Assembly (NCBI RefSeq): GCF_015220045.1
Contig: NZ_JADBGB010000001.1
Span: 1,083,001 to 1,147,000 of the forward strand
Source: Marivivens aquimaris
GTDB lineage: Bacteria > Pseudomonadota > Alphaproteobacteria > Rhodobacterales > Rhodobacteraceae
DNA: 64,000 nt
Direction: 5' to 3'
Part shown: piece after piece, positions 34,118 through 42,922 of the stretch
How the letters are laid out: each line of letters opens with the position of its first letter
Position numbering within the stretch: position 1 is the stretch's first letter
Program-made: the position numbers and the translations under genes
Notes under the pieces: model-generated
Told to the model about the DNA's origin: nothing
The model's database searches: none
What the model saw: only the letters and a program-made list of their open reading frames with translations

Positions 34118-35041
34118 TTATTCCGACTTTCGTGACAGCTTGTCCAAAGCAACGGCGATTTTCGCGGCAAGGCGTGCATTGTTAAGCACCAGTGCAATAT
34201 TCGCCGTCAGGCTGCGGCCCTCGGTGATCTCGTACATGCGCTGGAGGAGGAACGGCGTGACCTCTTTTGCCTTGATGCCCTGCGCGTCTGCATCGGCCAG
34301 AGCGGCTTCGATGTGCGGCAGGATCTCTTCGGCGGTGATTTCGGCGTCCTCGGGGATCGGGTTACAAACGAGCTGACCACCCGGCAGGCCAAGCAGGCCG
34401 CGCATCTGGTGAGCGTTGGCGATCTCGTCCGCGGTGTCGAGGCGGATCGGCGTCGGGATGCCCGACGTGCGCGACCAGAAGGCAGGCAGTTCGTCCTGAC
34501 CCAGACCAATGACCGGCACGCCCAGCGTTTCGAGCACTTCGAACGTCTTCGGCAGATCGAGGATCGCTTTGGCGCCAGCCGCCACAACGGTGACAGCCGT
34601 CTGCGCCAGTTCCTGAAGGTCGGCGGAGATGTCGAAGGTGGTTTCAGCGCCGCGGTGAACACCGCCGATACCGCCGGTGGCGAACACGTCGATGCCAGCC
34701 GCTTCGGTGCAGATCATGGTTGCCGCAACGGTGGTCGCGCCCGTGCCGCCGGTAGCGAGGCAGGCCGCGATGTCGGCGCGGCTCAGTTTCTTGACGTCCT
34801 TGGCCTGACCCAGATCGTCGAGCTGATCGCTATCAAGGCCGACGTGCAGCGTGCCTTTGATAATGGCGATGGTCGCCGGAACAGCGCCGTTCTCGCGCAC
34901 GGCAGCCTCGACAAGACGCGCGGTTTCGACGTTCTGCGGGTACGGCATACCGTGGGTGATGATCGTACTTTCCAGAGCGACGAGCGGCGTGCCGTTCTTC
35001 ATCGCTTCGGTGACTTCGGCGGAAAATGCCATCGGGATCAT
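34118..35041 (-). CDS. psuG: Pseudouridine-5'-phosphate glycosidase
   Basis: A 307-residue enzyme that cleaves the C-glycosidic bond of pseudouridine 5'-phosphate to uracil and ribose 5-phosphate. It shows ALESTIITHGMPYPQNVETA at the N-terminus, then the Mn-binding and catalytic region FATGGIGGVHRGAE, AGAKAILDLPKTFEVLETLG and PGGQLVCNPIPEDAEI. These are strongly diagnostic. The start overlaps the psuK stop (ATGA), so the two enzymes are co-translated for pseudouridine salvage. Confidence 0.96.
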   Translation of the reverse strand: MIPMAFSAEVTEAMKNGTPLVALESTIITHGMPYPQNVETARLVEAAVRENGAVPATIAIIKGTLHVGLDSDQLDDLGQAKDVKKLSRADIAACLATGGTGATTVAATMICTEAAGIDVFATGGIGGVHRGAETTFDISADLQELAQTAVTVVAAGAKAILDLPKTFEVLETLGVPVIGLGQDELPAFWSRTSGIPTPIRLDTADEIANAHQMRGLLGLPGGQLVCNPIPEDAEITAEEILPHIEAALADADAQGIKAKEVTPFLLQRMYEITEGRSLTANIALVLNNARLAAKIAVALDKLSRKSE

Positions 35042-35931
35042 TTGGGAATTTCTCCTGAAACGTATGTAGCAGCGGCAAAGAGCGCACGTTCGAGCGCGTC
35101 GTGGCGGTTCATGCCTTCGCGTTCGGACGCGATATGCGCTGCCATGAAAGTGTCGCCCGCGCCGGTCACGCGTGTGACCAGCACCTTGGGCGGTGTGAGT
35201 GTAATGACGTCTTCGCCAGTCGCCTCAGAGGCGGAGCTACCGCCGTCCGTCACCAGCACGCGCTTGCAACCGCGCGCGATGAGGCCCTTGGCTGCCGTCT
35301 CGGACGACGGGAAATCGGTGTGGCACAGCAGGCTGGCTTCCTCGAGGTTCACGTAGAGCGTCGCCGACGGATGCCCGACCAGCGCCAGAAGGCGGTCCGC
35401 TTTGCCCGGACTTGCGGGCGCAACGCGGAGGTCGGATTTGCTGAACAGCGGCGAATGCGCGATCTGGCGGAGGAGTTCGACCGTCAGGTTGCCGTCCAGT
35501 GCCACGAGGCCCTCGTACGGCGCATCAACAGACCCGAGCGAGCCATCAGACAGCGGACGCAAGATCTTGTCGCCCGCCTGTTCCAGCGAATGCGCATCGG
35601 CAATCGCGGCGATCAGACCGTTGGCACCCTCGACCGCCATATAGTTGTCGGTCGGCAGGTCGTCGGAATGATAGAGGTGATCGACGATCATCCCCATCGC
35701 AGCGGCCTGCTCGGTCAGCTCTTCGCCGGCCGGATCACGGCCGATGGCAGAGAGCAGAGCAGGGGTCATGCCAAAGCGCGTCAGGGTCATCGCGATATTC
35801 ATCGCAACACCGCCCGGAACGCGGGTGATATGACCCGGCACGTCGGATCCGACGCGCATGACGACAGAGGAACGGCCGATGATGTCCCAAAGGACCGACC
35901 CGATACAAAGGATGTCTGGCGAAGTGTTCAT
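35038..35931 (-). CDS. psuK: PfkB-family pseudouridine kinase
   Basis: 297 residues of the ribokinase family. GGVAMNIAMTLTRFG is the first substrate/nucleoside-binding signature, and TRVTGAGDTFMAAHI near the C-terminus holds the catalytic Asp and the anion hole (GAGD). It phosphorylates pseudouridine to the 5'-phosphate used by the downstream glycosidase. The assignment rests on the fold plus the four-base overlap with psuG; a generic PfkB sugar kinase is the alternative but unlikely here. It is divergent from rpsB. Confidence 0.92.
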   Translation of the reverse strand: MNTSPDILCIGSVLWDIIGRSSVVMRVGSDVPGHITRVPGGVAMNIAMTLTRFGMTPALLSAIGRDPAGEELTEQAAAMGMIVDHLYHSDDLPTDNYMAVEGANGLIAAIADAHSLEQAGDKILRPLSDGSLGSVDAPYEGLVALDGNLTVELLRQIAHSPLFSKSDLRVAPASPGKADRLLALVGHPSATLYVNLEEASLLCHTDFPSSETAAKGLIARGCKRVLVTDGGSSASEATGEDVITLTPPKVLVTRVTGAGDTFMAAHIASEREGMNRHDALERALFAAATYVSGEIPK

Positions 35932-36152
35932 AGACGTGTCATGACCCGACCGGAGCGCCGCCGCAAGGCCGGAAAGCGATTAAGCGTACGCAACTTCTCT
36001 TTTACTGTTGTCAGCTGTCAATTTCTGGCGTAAAGGCCCAGCACTCAAACCCGCAGGCGGAGGCGGGCCCTATGGGGAGACATCCCATACGGTCCACCGG
36101 TTGACGAAAAGTCTGATCCTCCGCTGAGGCCAAACCGGAAAAGGAAAAGGAC

Positions 36153-36914
36153 ATGGCTCTTCCCGAGTTCACCATGCGCCAGCTGCTTGAAGCTGGTGTT
36201 CACTTCGGCCACCAGACCCAGCGCTGGAACCCGAAGATGCAGCAGTACATCTACGGCTCGCGCAACGGCATCCACATCATGGACCTCACCCAGACCGTCC
36301 CGATGCTGGACGCTGCTCTGAACGCAATCCGTGAAACCGTTGCTCGCGGCGGTCGCATCCTGTTCGTCGGCACCAAGCGTCAGGCTCAGAAGCCGATCGC
36401 AGAAGCTGCTGAAAAGTCGGCTCAGTTCTACATGAACCACCGCTGGCTCGGCGGCACGCTGACCAACTGGCAGACCGTTTCGCAGTCGATCGCTCGCCTG
36501 AAGTCGTACGACGAAGCTTCGGAAAACGGCTTCGAAGGCCTGACCAAGAAAGAGCGCCTGAACGCAGAACGTGAACAGACCAAGCTCCAGCTGTCGCTCG
36601 GCGGAATCCGCGAGATGGGCGGCGTTCCGGACATGCTGTTCGTTCTCGACGTCAACAAAGAAGACCTCGCGATCCTCGAAGCCAAGAAGCTCGGCATCCC
36701 GGTCGTCGCTGTTGTCGACACCAACTGCTCGCCGGAAGGCGTTGACTATGTCATCCCGGGCAACGACGACGCTGCTCGCGCTATCCAGCTGTACTGCGAC
36801 CTCGTTGCACGCGCTGCTCTCGACGGCATGAGCACCCAGCTGCAGAAAGCCGGCGTCGACATGGGCGCCTACGAAGAGCTGGCTGAAGAAGCTCTCGCCG
36901 AAGACGCTCAGTAA
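36153..36914 (+). CDS. rpsB: 30S ribosomal protein S2
   Basis: 253 residues. [49 protein letters not shown] and [23 protein letters not shown] are the S2 signatures. The acidic tail [13 protein letters not shown] is typical of alphaproteobacterial S2. It is required for binding of S1 and mRNA. The Shine-Dalgarno AAGGAAAAGGAC is strong. It leads the conserved rpsB-tsf operon. The 220-base upstream region contains the promoter, shared with the divergent psuK. Confidence 0.99.
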   Translation: MALPEFTMRQLLEAGVHFGHQTQRWNPKMQQYIYGSRNGIHIMDLTQTVPMLDAALNAIRETVARGGRILFVGTKRQAQKPIAEAAEKSAQFYMNHRWLGGTLTNWQTVSQSIARLKSYDEASENGFEGLTKKERLNAEREQTKLQLSLGGIREMGGVPDMLFVLDVNKEDLAILEAKKLGIPVVAVVDTNCSPEGVDYVIPGNDDAARAIQLYCDLVARAALDGMSTQLQKAGVDMGAYEELAEEALAEDAQ

Positions 36915-36939
36915 TTACTGACCCTTCGTAAAAATGATA

Positions 36940-36963
36940 CCGGACGCGGTTATGCGCGTCCGG
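36940..36963 (+). terminator. Perfect hairpin between rpsB and tsf (possible attenuator)
   Basis: CCGGACGCG-GTTATG-CGCGTCCGG, a 9-bp perfect stem, followed by ACCCTTATTTTC. It sits 25 bases after the rpsB stop and 24 before the tsf ATG. The short T tail would allow partial termination, giving less tsf than rpsB mRNA. Confidence 0.55.
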
Positions 36964-36987
36964 ACCCTTATTTTCAGGAGATGTGAC

Positions 36988-37860
36988 ATGGCTATCACCG
37001 CAGCAATGGTGAAAGAACTGCGCGAGTCGACCGGCGCAGGCATGATGGACGCGAAAAAAGCTCTCGTCGAAAACGATGGCAACATGGACGCCGCAGTTGA
37101 CTGGCTGCGCACCAAGGGCCTCGCAAAAGCCGCCAAGAAGTCGGGCCGTACCGCTGCTGAAGGCCTCGTCGCCGTCGCCGTTTCGGGCAACAAAGGCGTC
37201 GCTGTCGAAGTAAACTCGGAAACCGACTTCGTTGCGAAGAACGCAGAATTCCAGGGCATGGTCGCTAAGATCGCTGCCGCTGCTCTGAACGTTGCTGACG
37301 TCGACGCGCTGAACGCTGCCGACATCGGCGGCAAGTCGGTTGCAGACACCATTACCGACAAGATCGCTACCATCGGCGAAAACATGGGCGTTCGCCGCAT
37401 GGCTTCGATCGAAGGCGGTCAGGTTGTCAGCTACATCCACAACGCTGCCACCGACGGCATGGGCAAGATCGGCGTTCTCGTCGCTCTGGACGGCGACAAT
37501 GAAGCGTTCGGCAAGCAGGTTGCGATGCACATCGCCGCTGTGAACCCGGCTGCGCTGGACGAGTCGTCGCTCGACGCTGCTGTTGTCGAAAAAGAGAAGT
37601 CGATCCAGATCGAGATCGCTCGCGAGTCGGGCAAGCCGGAAGCTGTCATCGAAAAGATGATCGAAGGCCGCATGAAGAAGTTCATCGCTGAATCGACCCT
37701 CATGGGTCAGGCATTCGTCGTGAACCCCGACCTGACCGTTGAAGCCGCTGCTGCTGAAGCCGGCGTCAAGGTCACCGGCTTCATCCGTGTGGAAGTCGGC
37801 GAAGGCATCGAGAAAGAAGAGTCGGACTTTGCTGCTGAAGTTGCAGCAATGAACAAGTAA
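36988..37860 (+). CDS. tsf: Elongation factor Ts
   Basis: A 290-residue nucleotide-exchange factor for EF-Tu. The N-terminal UBA-like helical part reads [22 protein letters not shown], followed by [27 protein letters not shown] (the TDFVA EF-Tu-contact motif). The C-terminus is [23 protein letters not shown] 36988 follows CAGGAG at seven bases; the 18 upstream residues in frame overlap the hairpin and are not EF-Ts. Second gene of the rpsB operon. Confidence 0.99.
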   Translation: MAITAAMVKELRESTGAGMMDAKKALVENDGNMDAAVDWLRTKGLAKAAKKSGRTAAEGLVAVAVSGNKGVAVEVNSETDFVAKNAEFQGMVAKIAAAALNVADVDALNAADIGGKSVADTITDKIATIGENMGVRRMASIEGGQVVSYIHNAATDGMGKIGVLVALDGDNEAFGKQVAMHIAAVNPAALDESSLDAAVVEKEKSIQIEIARESGKPEAVIEKMIEGRMKKFIAESTLMGQAFVVNPDLTVEAAAAEAGVKVTGFIRVEVGEGIEKEESDFAAEVAAMNK

Positions 37861-37887
37861 GACTTCGTTCTTTCTGAATGAATGAAG

Positions 37888-37920
37888 GCCCGTCGGAGCA
37901 ATCCGGCGGGCTTTTTCTTT
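37888..37920 (+). terminator. Rho-independent terminator of rpsB-tsf
   Basis: A 9-bp stem GCCCGTCGG / CCGGCGGGC (one G-T pair) with a six-base loop AGCAAT, followed by TTTTTCTTT. It lies 27 bases past the tsf stop. Confidence 0.9.
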
Positions 37921-37954
37921 GGTCGGTGCGCGCTGCGGGGCAGGGTGCGGAGGA

Positions 37955-38008
37955 GGGGCTTTGCCCCTCTTGGCCAATGGCCAATTCACCCCAGGATATT
38001 TGGGGCAC
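37955..38008 (+). repeat. Dispersed Rhodobacterales-type intergenic repeat, copy B (diverged)
   Basis: AGGGGC-TTT-GCCCCT hairpin, then GGCCAATGGCC, then ACCCCAGGATATTTGGGGCACAAA. The order (GC hairpin, ACCCC, a GATATTT core) follows the same plan as copy A (6971-7023) and the inverted copy at 57950-58015, but the tail diverges. It lies directly behind the tsf terminator. Confidence 0.5.
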
Positions 38009-38030
38009 AAAGGCAGCAGTGTCGGGACAT

Positions 38031-38067
38031 AAAAAAGCGGCACTGCGTCGGGAGAACGCAGTGCCGC
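38031..38067 (-). terminator. Strong minus-strand terminator, 250 bases behind the LuxR gene
   Basis: GCGGCACTGCG / CGCAGTGCCGC is an 11-bp perfect stem with a nine-base loop, followed on the minus strand by TTTTTT. The nearest upstream minus-strand gene, the LuxR regulator, ends at 38316. The spacing leaves 240 bases of transcribed non-coding sequence, or a separate small RNA. Confidence 0.85.
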
Positions 38068-38076
38068 GAACTATAT

Positions 38077-38315
38077 TGTGCGCACGGGATGGATTAGCAC
38101 ACAACTAGCCTGATGCTGAAACGACCTAGCAAACATAGCCGTCCCAACGCGCCGCAAACACGGCACAAAACCAAGAGCCTTGTAATCGCAAGGGTTAGTC
38201 TTGCTGGGCGTTCCTTTGGCTCAATGAGCCACCACTCACGGAACGGTTACTTATTGCCATTTGACGTAGCGTAACAAAAGTAGTGGAAACCTGACCTTTG
38301 GGAATTTCCCAATGA
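38077..38315 (-). other. Gene-free stretch behind the LuxR gene, possible minus-strand RNA
   Basis: About 240 bases with no convincing open frame. It is read on the minus strand if the LuxR transcript runs on to the terminator at 38031. It holds a 15-base palindrome TGGCTCA-A-TGAGCCA (38217-38231) and, on the minus strand, a weak promoter-like pair (TTGTTA and AATAAG, 16-17 bases apart, near 38275-38245). It could be a long 3' untranslated region or a small RNA. Confidence 0.4.
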
Positions 38316-39065
38316 TTACGCGTCGATAACGAACATCTGGTTATAAAACGCCGCCTTGAGAACGGCCTGTGCGGTTGTGTCCACATCGAGGGCTTCACGG
38401 GCAAGGCGAAGGTGCTTTTCGATGGTCGCTGGCGTCAGATTCATCAGGTATGCGATATCGGCGGTGGTTTTGCCGTCACCGACGAATTCGAGCACTTCGC
38501 GCTGTCGTTTGGTCAGCTGGCGATGGCGCGCATACGGGAGCGTCAGGAGTTTCAGGTAGGCCACGTTGTTCGCCAGAGTGATGTCGCGGCCGTGCTTTTC
38601 CCAGATCCCGTCGACCTGTTCCTGCGTCATGTTCCTTTTCGCGGTGAGCGCGACGGCACCTTTGGTACGGGCGGTCACGGAGCGGAAGCTGATCGTGTAG
38701 CCGGCTGTCACGCCCATGGAGCGGTTATATTCGACGGTGCGCAGTTCGCCTTGGGACAGGCTATCGATGTTTTGCGCGACCCAGCTCCAACTACAGGCGC
38801 CGTCGTTCTCCATGGCCCAGCGGACCATGGGCGCGTTGAAGTACATGCCTTCGTCAATGAAGGCGCGCATGTATTCCGGCGTCTGGTTGGTAAGAACGAC
38901 CCAGTCCTGCGGATCGCCGAGGGAGCTCGTTGTGCGGTAGCGTGTGTAGCCTAGAATGATCCGGTCGAAGCCGTAGCGGGCCATGCGTGTCGAGTGGAGT
39001 TCCCAGAGTTCTTCGACGGATGGGGCGTTGGTAATGGCTTCGAGGTGATCGATAAAATTTAACAC
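38316..39065 (-). CDS. LuxR-family regulator with autoinducer-binding domain (solo)
   Basis: 249 residues. Residues 1-165 form an autoinducer-binding (LuxR N-terminal) fold, with YGFDRIILGYTRY and GVTAGYTISFRSV. The C-terminal helix-turn-helix reads LTKRQREVLEFVGDGKTTADIAYLMNLTPATIEKHLRLAREALDV, typical LuxR. No luxI synthase is in the window, so it is a solo that may respond to an acyl-homoserine lactone made elsewhere, or to another signal. The ATG at 39065 lacks a strong Shine-Dalgarno. The downstream terminator is 250 bases away. Confidence 0.88.
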   Translation of the reverse strand: MLNFIDHLEAITNAPSVEELWELHSTRMARYGFDRIILGYTRYRTTSSLGDPQDWVVLTNQTPEYMRAFIDEGMYFNAPMVRWAMENDGACSWSWVAQNIDSLSQGELRTVEYNRSMGVTAGYTISFRSVTARTKGAVALTAKRNMTQEQVDGIWEKHGRDITLANNVAYLKLLTLPYARHRQLTKRQREVLEFVGDGKTTADIAYLMNLTPATIEKHLRLAREALDVDTTAQAVLKAAFYNQMFVIDA

Positions 39066-39207
39066 AAGCGAGTCTTTGTTCGAGTTTCTACGCTAGGTAG
39101 GAGTATCACTTTCCATACCTTTACAAAAGCATGAATGAAGCTAACGCGGTGCCTAGGTCGGAGATCTGGGGCGCTTGTGCGACACCGTTTTCGCCTCAGT
39201 GGCGCGG

Positions 39208-39279
39208 TCAGAAGCCTGAGAACAGGATAAAGATGAAGATTAGCAACATAATACTGATTATGCCACTTATGAACTGCAT
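39208..39279 (-). CDS. Candidate 23-residue membrane peptide
   Basis: An open frame of 24 codons on the minus strand, between the phoB terminator and the LuxR gene. The peptide is almost entirely hydrophobic (MQFISGIISIMLLIFIFILF, then SGF), enough for one membrane helix. AAAGG lies 10-14 bases before the ATG. The composition (a run of Ile, Leu and Phe with no charge) is unusual for GC-rich chance frames. No family is recognised. The gene is 37 bases past the phoB terminator hairpin, so its transcription would depend on readthrough or a hidden promoter. Confidence 0.4.
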   Translation of the reverse strand: MQFISGIISIMLLIFIFILFSGF

Positions 39280-39316
39280 GATCGCGAGACCTTTGTTTGT
39301 GCCCTTGCGGGATATG

Positions 39317-39350
39317 AAAACGCCCGCGTGACGTATCACACGGGCGTTTC
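39317..39350 (-). terminator. Rho-independent terminator of the pst-pho operon
   Basis: AAACGCCCG ... CGGGCGTTT is a stem of about nine base pairs, continued inside by GTGA / TCAC around a CGTA loop, with single-base mismatches. On the minus strand it is followed by TTTTCAT. It lies 8 bases after the phoB stop. Confidence 0.8.
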
Positions 39351-39357
39351 GCATTTG

Positions 39358-40044
39358 TTAACCGAGCGCGTAGCCTGCGCCGCGAACCGTGCGGACCGGA
39401 TCGCCGCCGCCGTAAGCCGTGAGCGCTTTGCGCAGGCGGCCGACGTGGACATCGACGGTGCGGGTGTCGACGTAGATGTCGCGGCCCCAAACGCGGTCGA
39501 GCAGTTGTTCGCGGGACCAGACACGGCCGGGCTTTTCGATGAAGGTCGAGAGCAGACGGAACTCGGTCGGGCCGAGCTTCAGCTGTTCCCCTGCCCGCGT
39601 CACGCGGTGCGTTTCGGCGTCGAGCTGGATGTCCTCGAACACGAGCGTCTGACCGGCCAGTGCGGGACGCGTACGGCGCAGTTGGCTGCGGACACGGGCC
39701 AGCAGTTCGTTGACCGAATACGGCTTGACCACATAATCGTCGGCGCCCGTTTCGAGCCCGCGCACGCGGTCCACGTCTTCGGAGCGTGCCGAGAGCATGA
39801 TGATCGAGATCTCGCGGGTTTCGGGGCGCGATTTGACGCGGCGGCAGACCTCGATGCCCGACAGGTTCGGCATCATCCAGTCGAGGATGACCACGTCCGG
39901 TTCGTCTTCGGCAATCATCAGAATGGCTTCTTCGCCATTGGCTGCGGTCGACACCCGATAGCCTTCGGCGCCTACGTTGTAGGCCAGCATTTCGCGCTGT
40001 GCGGGTTCGTCTTCGACGATGAGGACGTGGGGTTCGGAGGACAT
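39358..40044 (-). CDS. phoB: Phosphate regulon response regulator
   Basis: 228 residues. The receiver domain (1-120) has the acidic pair ED and the phospho-acceptor Asp in DVVILDWMMPNLSG, with conserved Lys in YVVKPYS. The C-terminal OmpR-type winged helix reads LGPTEFRLLSTFIEKPGRVWSREQLLDRVWG then TVDVHVGRLRKAL. It activates Pho-box promoters such as that before pstS. It is the last gene of the pstS-pstC-pstA-pstB-phoU-phoB cluster; the sensor kinase phoR is a separate unit at 45136. Confidence 0.97.
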   Translation of the reverse strand: MSSEPHVLIVEDEPAQREMLAYNVGAEGYRVSTAANGEEAILMIAEDEPDVVILDWMMPNLSGIEVCRRVKSRPETREISIIMLSARSEDVDRVRGLETGADDYVVKPYSVNELLARVRSQLRRTRPALAGQTLVFEDIQLDAETHRVTRAGEQLKLGPTEFRLLSTFIEKPGRVWSREQLLDRVWGRDIYVDTRTVDVHVGRLRKALTAYGGGDPVRTVRGAGYALG

Positions 40045-40055
40045 GACGGTACCTG

Positions 40056-40763
40056 TTACTTCACTTCGGCGATGAGCGAGGTGTTATCGCCTTTGGGACG
40101 CGGATCTTCCGGCAGTTCGCCGGTGACGAGGTAGATGACCTGCTCGGCCATGTTGGTGACCAGATCGCCCATACGTTCGATGTTCTTGGCAATGAAATGC
40201 AGGTGCATACAGGCCGTGATGTTGCGCGGATCTTCGAGCATGAAGGTCAGCACTTCGCGGAAAAGCGCGTTATACATCTGGTCGACGTCTTGGTCGCGCA
40301 GACGCACGTCGGCTGCGAGGGCAGCATCGCGCTGGATCAGCGCATCAAGCATGTCTTTGAGCATGTCCTGCACTTCGCGGGCCATACGGCGCAGTGCGGC
40401 ATCGGGGCCGCTGATGCGCTGGCCTTGAGCGATGACGGGCACGCGCTTGGCGCAGTTCTTGGCGTAGTCGCCTACCCGCTCAAGGTTGCCGTTGATTTTC
40501 ATCACGGCCAGAACAGTGCGCAGGTCGGTCGACACCGGAGCGCGGAGCGCGATGATGCGGGCGCATTCTTCGTTAATGGTGGTTTCGAGAGCGTCGACGG
40601 CCTTGTCGGCCTTGCGGACTTTCTCGGCCAGTTCGGTGTCACGCTCTTCGAGCGCCTTGGCGCTGTCGAGGATCGCGGCTTCGACGAGGCCACCCATCTT
40701 GATGATTTGCGCCTGAACGGCTTCGAGATCGCGGTCGAAGGCAGAAGAAATGTGTTGAGCCAT
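40056..40763 (-). CDS. phoU: Phosphate signalling regulator PhoU
   Basis: 235 residues in two PhoU three-helix-bundle repeats. The repeat motifs are DRDLEAVQAQIIKMGGLVEAAI ... ERVGDYAKNCAKR, and LRDQDVDQMYNALFREVL ... IERMGDLVTNMAEQV; the E/D-x-x-x-D metal-binding patterns are visible in both. PhoU links the Pst transporter to PhoR and represses the Pho regulon in phosphate-replete cells. The Shine-Dalgarno GGAGGC precedes ATG 40763. It lies 11 bases upstream of phoB. Confidence 0.97.
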   Translation of the reverse strand: MAQHISSAFDRDLEAVQAQIIKMGGLVEAAILDSAKALEERDTELAEKVRKADKAVDALETTINEECARIIALRAPVSTDLRTVLAVMKINGNLERVGDYAKNCAKRVPVIAQGQRISGPDAALRRMAREVQDMLKDMLDALIQRDAALAADVRLRDQDVDQMYNALFREVLTFMLEDPRNITACMHLHFIAKNIERMGDLVTNMAEQVIYLVTGELPEDPRPKGDNTSLIAEVK

Positions 40764-40775
40764 GGGTGCCTCCGG

Positions 40776-41585
40776 TTAGCCGATTTTGCCCGAGATGTAG
40801 CTCTCGGTGCGTTGGTCTTTCGGGTTGGTAAAGATGTCCGAGGTGTCGCCGTATTCGACCAGATGGCCGAGGTGGAAGAACGCGGTCTTCTGGCTGACAC
40901 GGGCGGCCTGCTGCATCGAGTGCGTGACGATGACCACGGTGTATTCCTGACGGAGCTCGTCGATCAGTTCCTCGACCTGCGCGGTGGCGATCGGGTCGAG
41001 CGCGGAGCACGGCTCGTCCATCAGGAGTACTTCGGGCGACGTGGCGATGGCGCGAGCGATGCACAGACGCTGCTGCTGACCACCCGAAAGGCCGGTGCCA
41101 GGCGCCTGAAGGCGGTCCTTCACCTCGTCCCAGATCGCGGCGCGGCGCAGGGATTTCTCAACGATTTCATCCATTTCCGCTTTGTTCTTCGTCAGGCCGT
41201 GGATGCGCGGGCCGTAGGCGATGTTGTCGTAGATCGACTTCGGGAACGGGTTTGGTTTCTGGAACACCATGCCGATCTTCTGGCGCAGCTGCACCACATC
41301 GACGCGCTTGTCGTAGATGTCTTCGCCGTCCAGCGTGATGCCACCGGTGACACGGCAGCTGGGGATGGTGTCGTTCATGCGGTTGATGGTCCGCAGGAAG
41401 GTGGATTTGCCGCAGCCCGACGGGCCGATGAATGCGGTGACCGCACGGGCCTGGATATCGACGTCGACACCCTTGATCGCTTCGGAGTCGCCGTAGAAGA
41501 CGTGGACGTCGCGGGCGGTAATCTTGGTCTCGTTCATATCAATAGCTCGTTCAATGTAGCGCATGTCGTTCATAGCATAACTCAT
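40776..41585 (-). CDS. pstB: Phosphate ABC transporter ATP-binding protein
   Basis: 269 residues. Walker A is [12 protein letters not shown], the Q-loop follows, the signature is [14 protein letters not shown], and Walker B is [13 protein letters not shown]. The family usually has 250-265 residues. I chose ATG 41585 because it overlaps the pstA stop (TAATG); MND at 41573 and MNET at 41537 are possible internal starts. All three give the same catalytic protein. It powers PstCA uptake and, with PhoU, signals to PhoR. Confidence 0.94.
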   Translation of the reverse strand: MSYAMNDMRYIERAIDMNETKITARDVHVFYGDSEAIKGVDVDIQARAVTAFIGPSGCGKSTFLRTINRMNDTIPSCRVTGGITLDGEDIYDKRVDVVQLRQKIGMVFQKPNPFPKSIYDNIAYGPRIHGLTKNKAEMDEIVEKSLRRAAIWDEVKDRLQAPGTGLSGGQQQRLCIARAIATSPEVLLMDEPCSALDPIATAQVEELIDELRQEYTVVIVTHSMQQAARVSQKTAFFHLGHLVEYGDTSDIFTNPKDQRTESYISGKIG

Positions 41586-42922
41586 TACCAGCGACGTTCG
41601 AATTTGCGGCGCAGGATCACCGCGATGATGTTCATGGCCAGAAGGAAGAAGAGGAGGATAATGATCCCGCCCCATGCGCGTTCATAGAATGCCGGATCGG
41701 CGCGCGATGCCCACTGGTAGATCTGTGCGGGCATGGCCGAGTTCGGCGTGTCGAAGCCGGCGATGAAGCTCTCCGGCGTGTTGGTTGCGAGAAAGCCGAC
41801 CATACCGATCAGCAGCAGCGGTGCGGTTTCACCCAGCGCCTGCGCCAGACCGATGATGGTGCCTGTGAGGATACCCGGCATGGCGAGCGGCAGAACGTGG
41901 TCGAAGACCGCCTGCATACGCGACGCACCGAGGCCCAAAGCGGCTTCGCGGATCGACGGCGGCACGGCTTTGAGGGCGGCGCGGGTCGAGATGATGATGG
42001 TCGGCAGCGTCATCAGGGTCAGCACTAGACCGCCGACCAGCGGGGCCGATTTGGTGAAGTGCATCGTCTGGATGAAGATCGCGAGGCCAAGGATACCGAA
42101 CACGATGGACGGCACAGCGGCGAGGTTCGAGATGTTCACTTCGATGACGTCGGTGAATTTGCTCTGCGGTGCGAATTCTTCGAGGTAGATCGCAGCGCCC
42201 ACACCGATGGGCAGCGCCAGCAGCAGAACCACGATCATCATGTAGAACGAACCGAGGATCGACAGACCCATGCCCGCCTGCTCCGGACGGTTGTCCGAGG
42301 CGTCGGCGCCGAAGATGAATTCGGAGTTGAAGTGCAGACCGACGATGCCGGCGTCCTTCAGTTGATCGATAATATCGAGGTGAGCCGCATCGAGGTTCTT
42401 GTCGTTCACGAGGTCGGCGCGTTCGACACGGCCCTTGAAGTAGCCGTCAACGCGGGAGGACGCGAAGAAGCTGAAATCGACGGTGGTGCCGATGGCGTCG
42501 GGGTTTGCGAGCACGAAGTCACGCAGTTCGCCCGGTGCGGAGTCGGACATGATCTTGCCGAGGTCCTTGCCGGACATTTCGGTCTCGACGCCCTTGGCTG
42601 CGACCTGCTCTTCGAGCGCCGTGTAGATGATGTTCTTGTAGGCGCCGGTTTTGAGCATGGAGGCTTCGGCGGCCTCGATCTCTTCGGCGTTCAGCGTGAT
42701 CGGCAGGTCGATGAAGGTCTGGCGGAAAGCCGAGGAGCCGTTCATCAGGATGTTGGTCAGCAGAACCACGAGGAACAGGCAGCCGATGCTGATCGCACCG
42801 ATGCCGTACCACTGGAAACGCTTCTCTGCGGCCTTGCGGCGCTTGAGGCGCGCGTCCTGCACGAAGAGCGAGTTCTTTTTCGGGGCAGCGTTGTTCTGGC
42901 CGTTTGCGGAAGTATCGGTCAT
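41585..42922 (-). CDS. pstA: Phosphate ABC transporter permease PstA with periplasmic insertion
   Basis: 445 residues, far longer than E. coli PstA (296). An N-terminal cytosolic tail (residues 1-32) and one helix (about 33-55) precede about 155 residues of soluble, charged sequence ([13 protein letters not shown] ... [17 protein letters not shown]). Then come five permease helices with the conserved [25 protein letters not shown] coupling motif. The insertion is the DUF3333-type domain seen in many alphaproteobacterial PstA proteins. The start is tightly coupled to pstC (ATGA overlap). Confidence 0.94.
   Translation of the reverse strand: MTDTSANGQNNAAPKKNSLFVQDARLKRRKAAEKRFQWYGIGAISIGCLFLVVLLTNILMNGSSAFRQTFIDLPITLNAEEIEAAEASMLKTGAYKNIIYTALEEQVAAKGVETEMSGKDLGKIMSDSAPGELRDFVLANPDAIGTTVDFSFFASSRVDGYFKGRVERADLVNDKNLDAAHLDIIDQLKDAGIVGLHFNSEFIFGADASDNRPEQAGMGLSILGSFYMMIVVLLLALPIGVGAAIYLEEFAPQSKFTDVIEVNISNLAAVPSIVFGILGLAIFIQTMHFTKSAPLVGGLVLTLMTLPTIIISTRAALKAVPPSIREAALGLGASRMQAVFDHVLPLAMPGILTGTIIGLAQALGETAPLLLIGMVGFLATNTPESFIAGFDTPNSAMPAQIYQWASRADPAFYERAWGGIIILLFFLLAMNIIAVILRRKFERRW

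Noticed and set aside
38195..38404. 69-residue minus-strand frame over the end of luxR
   Set aside because: It overlaps the LuxR DNA-binding domain in another frame, and no start signal is present.
39059..39490. 143-residue minus-strand frame from the phoB end to luxR
   Set aside because: The sequence is arginine/histidine-rich as expected of a shadow frame, and it crosses the phoB terminator.
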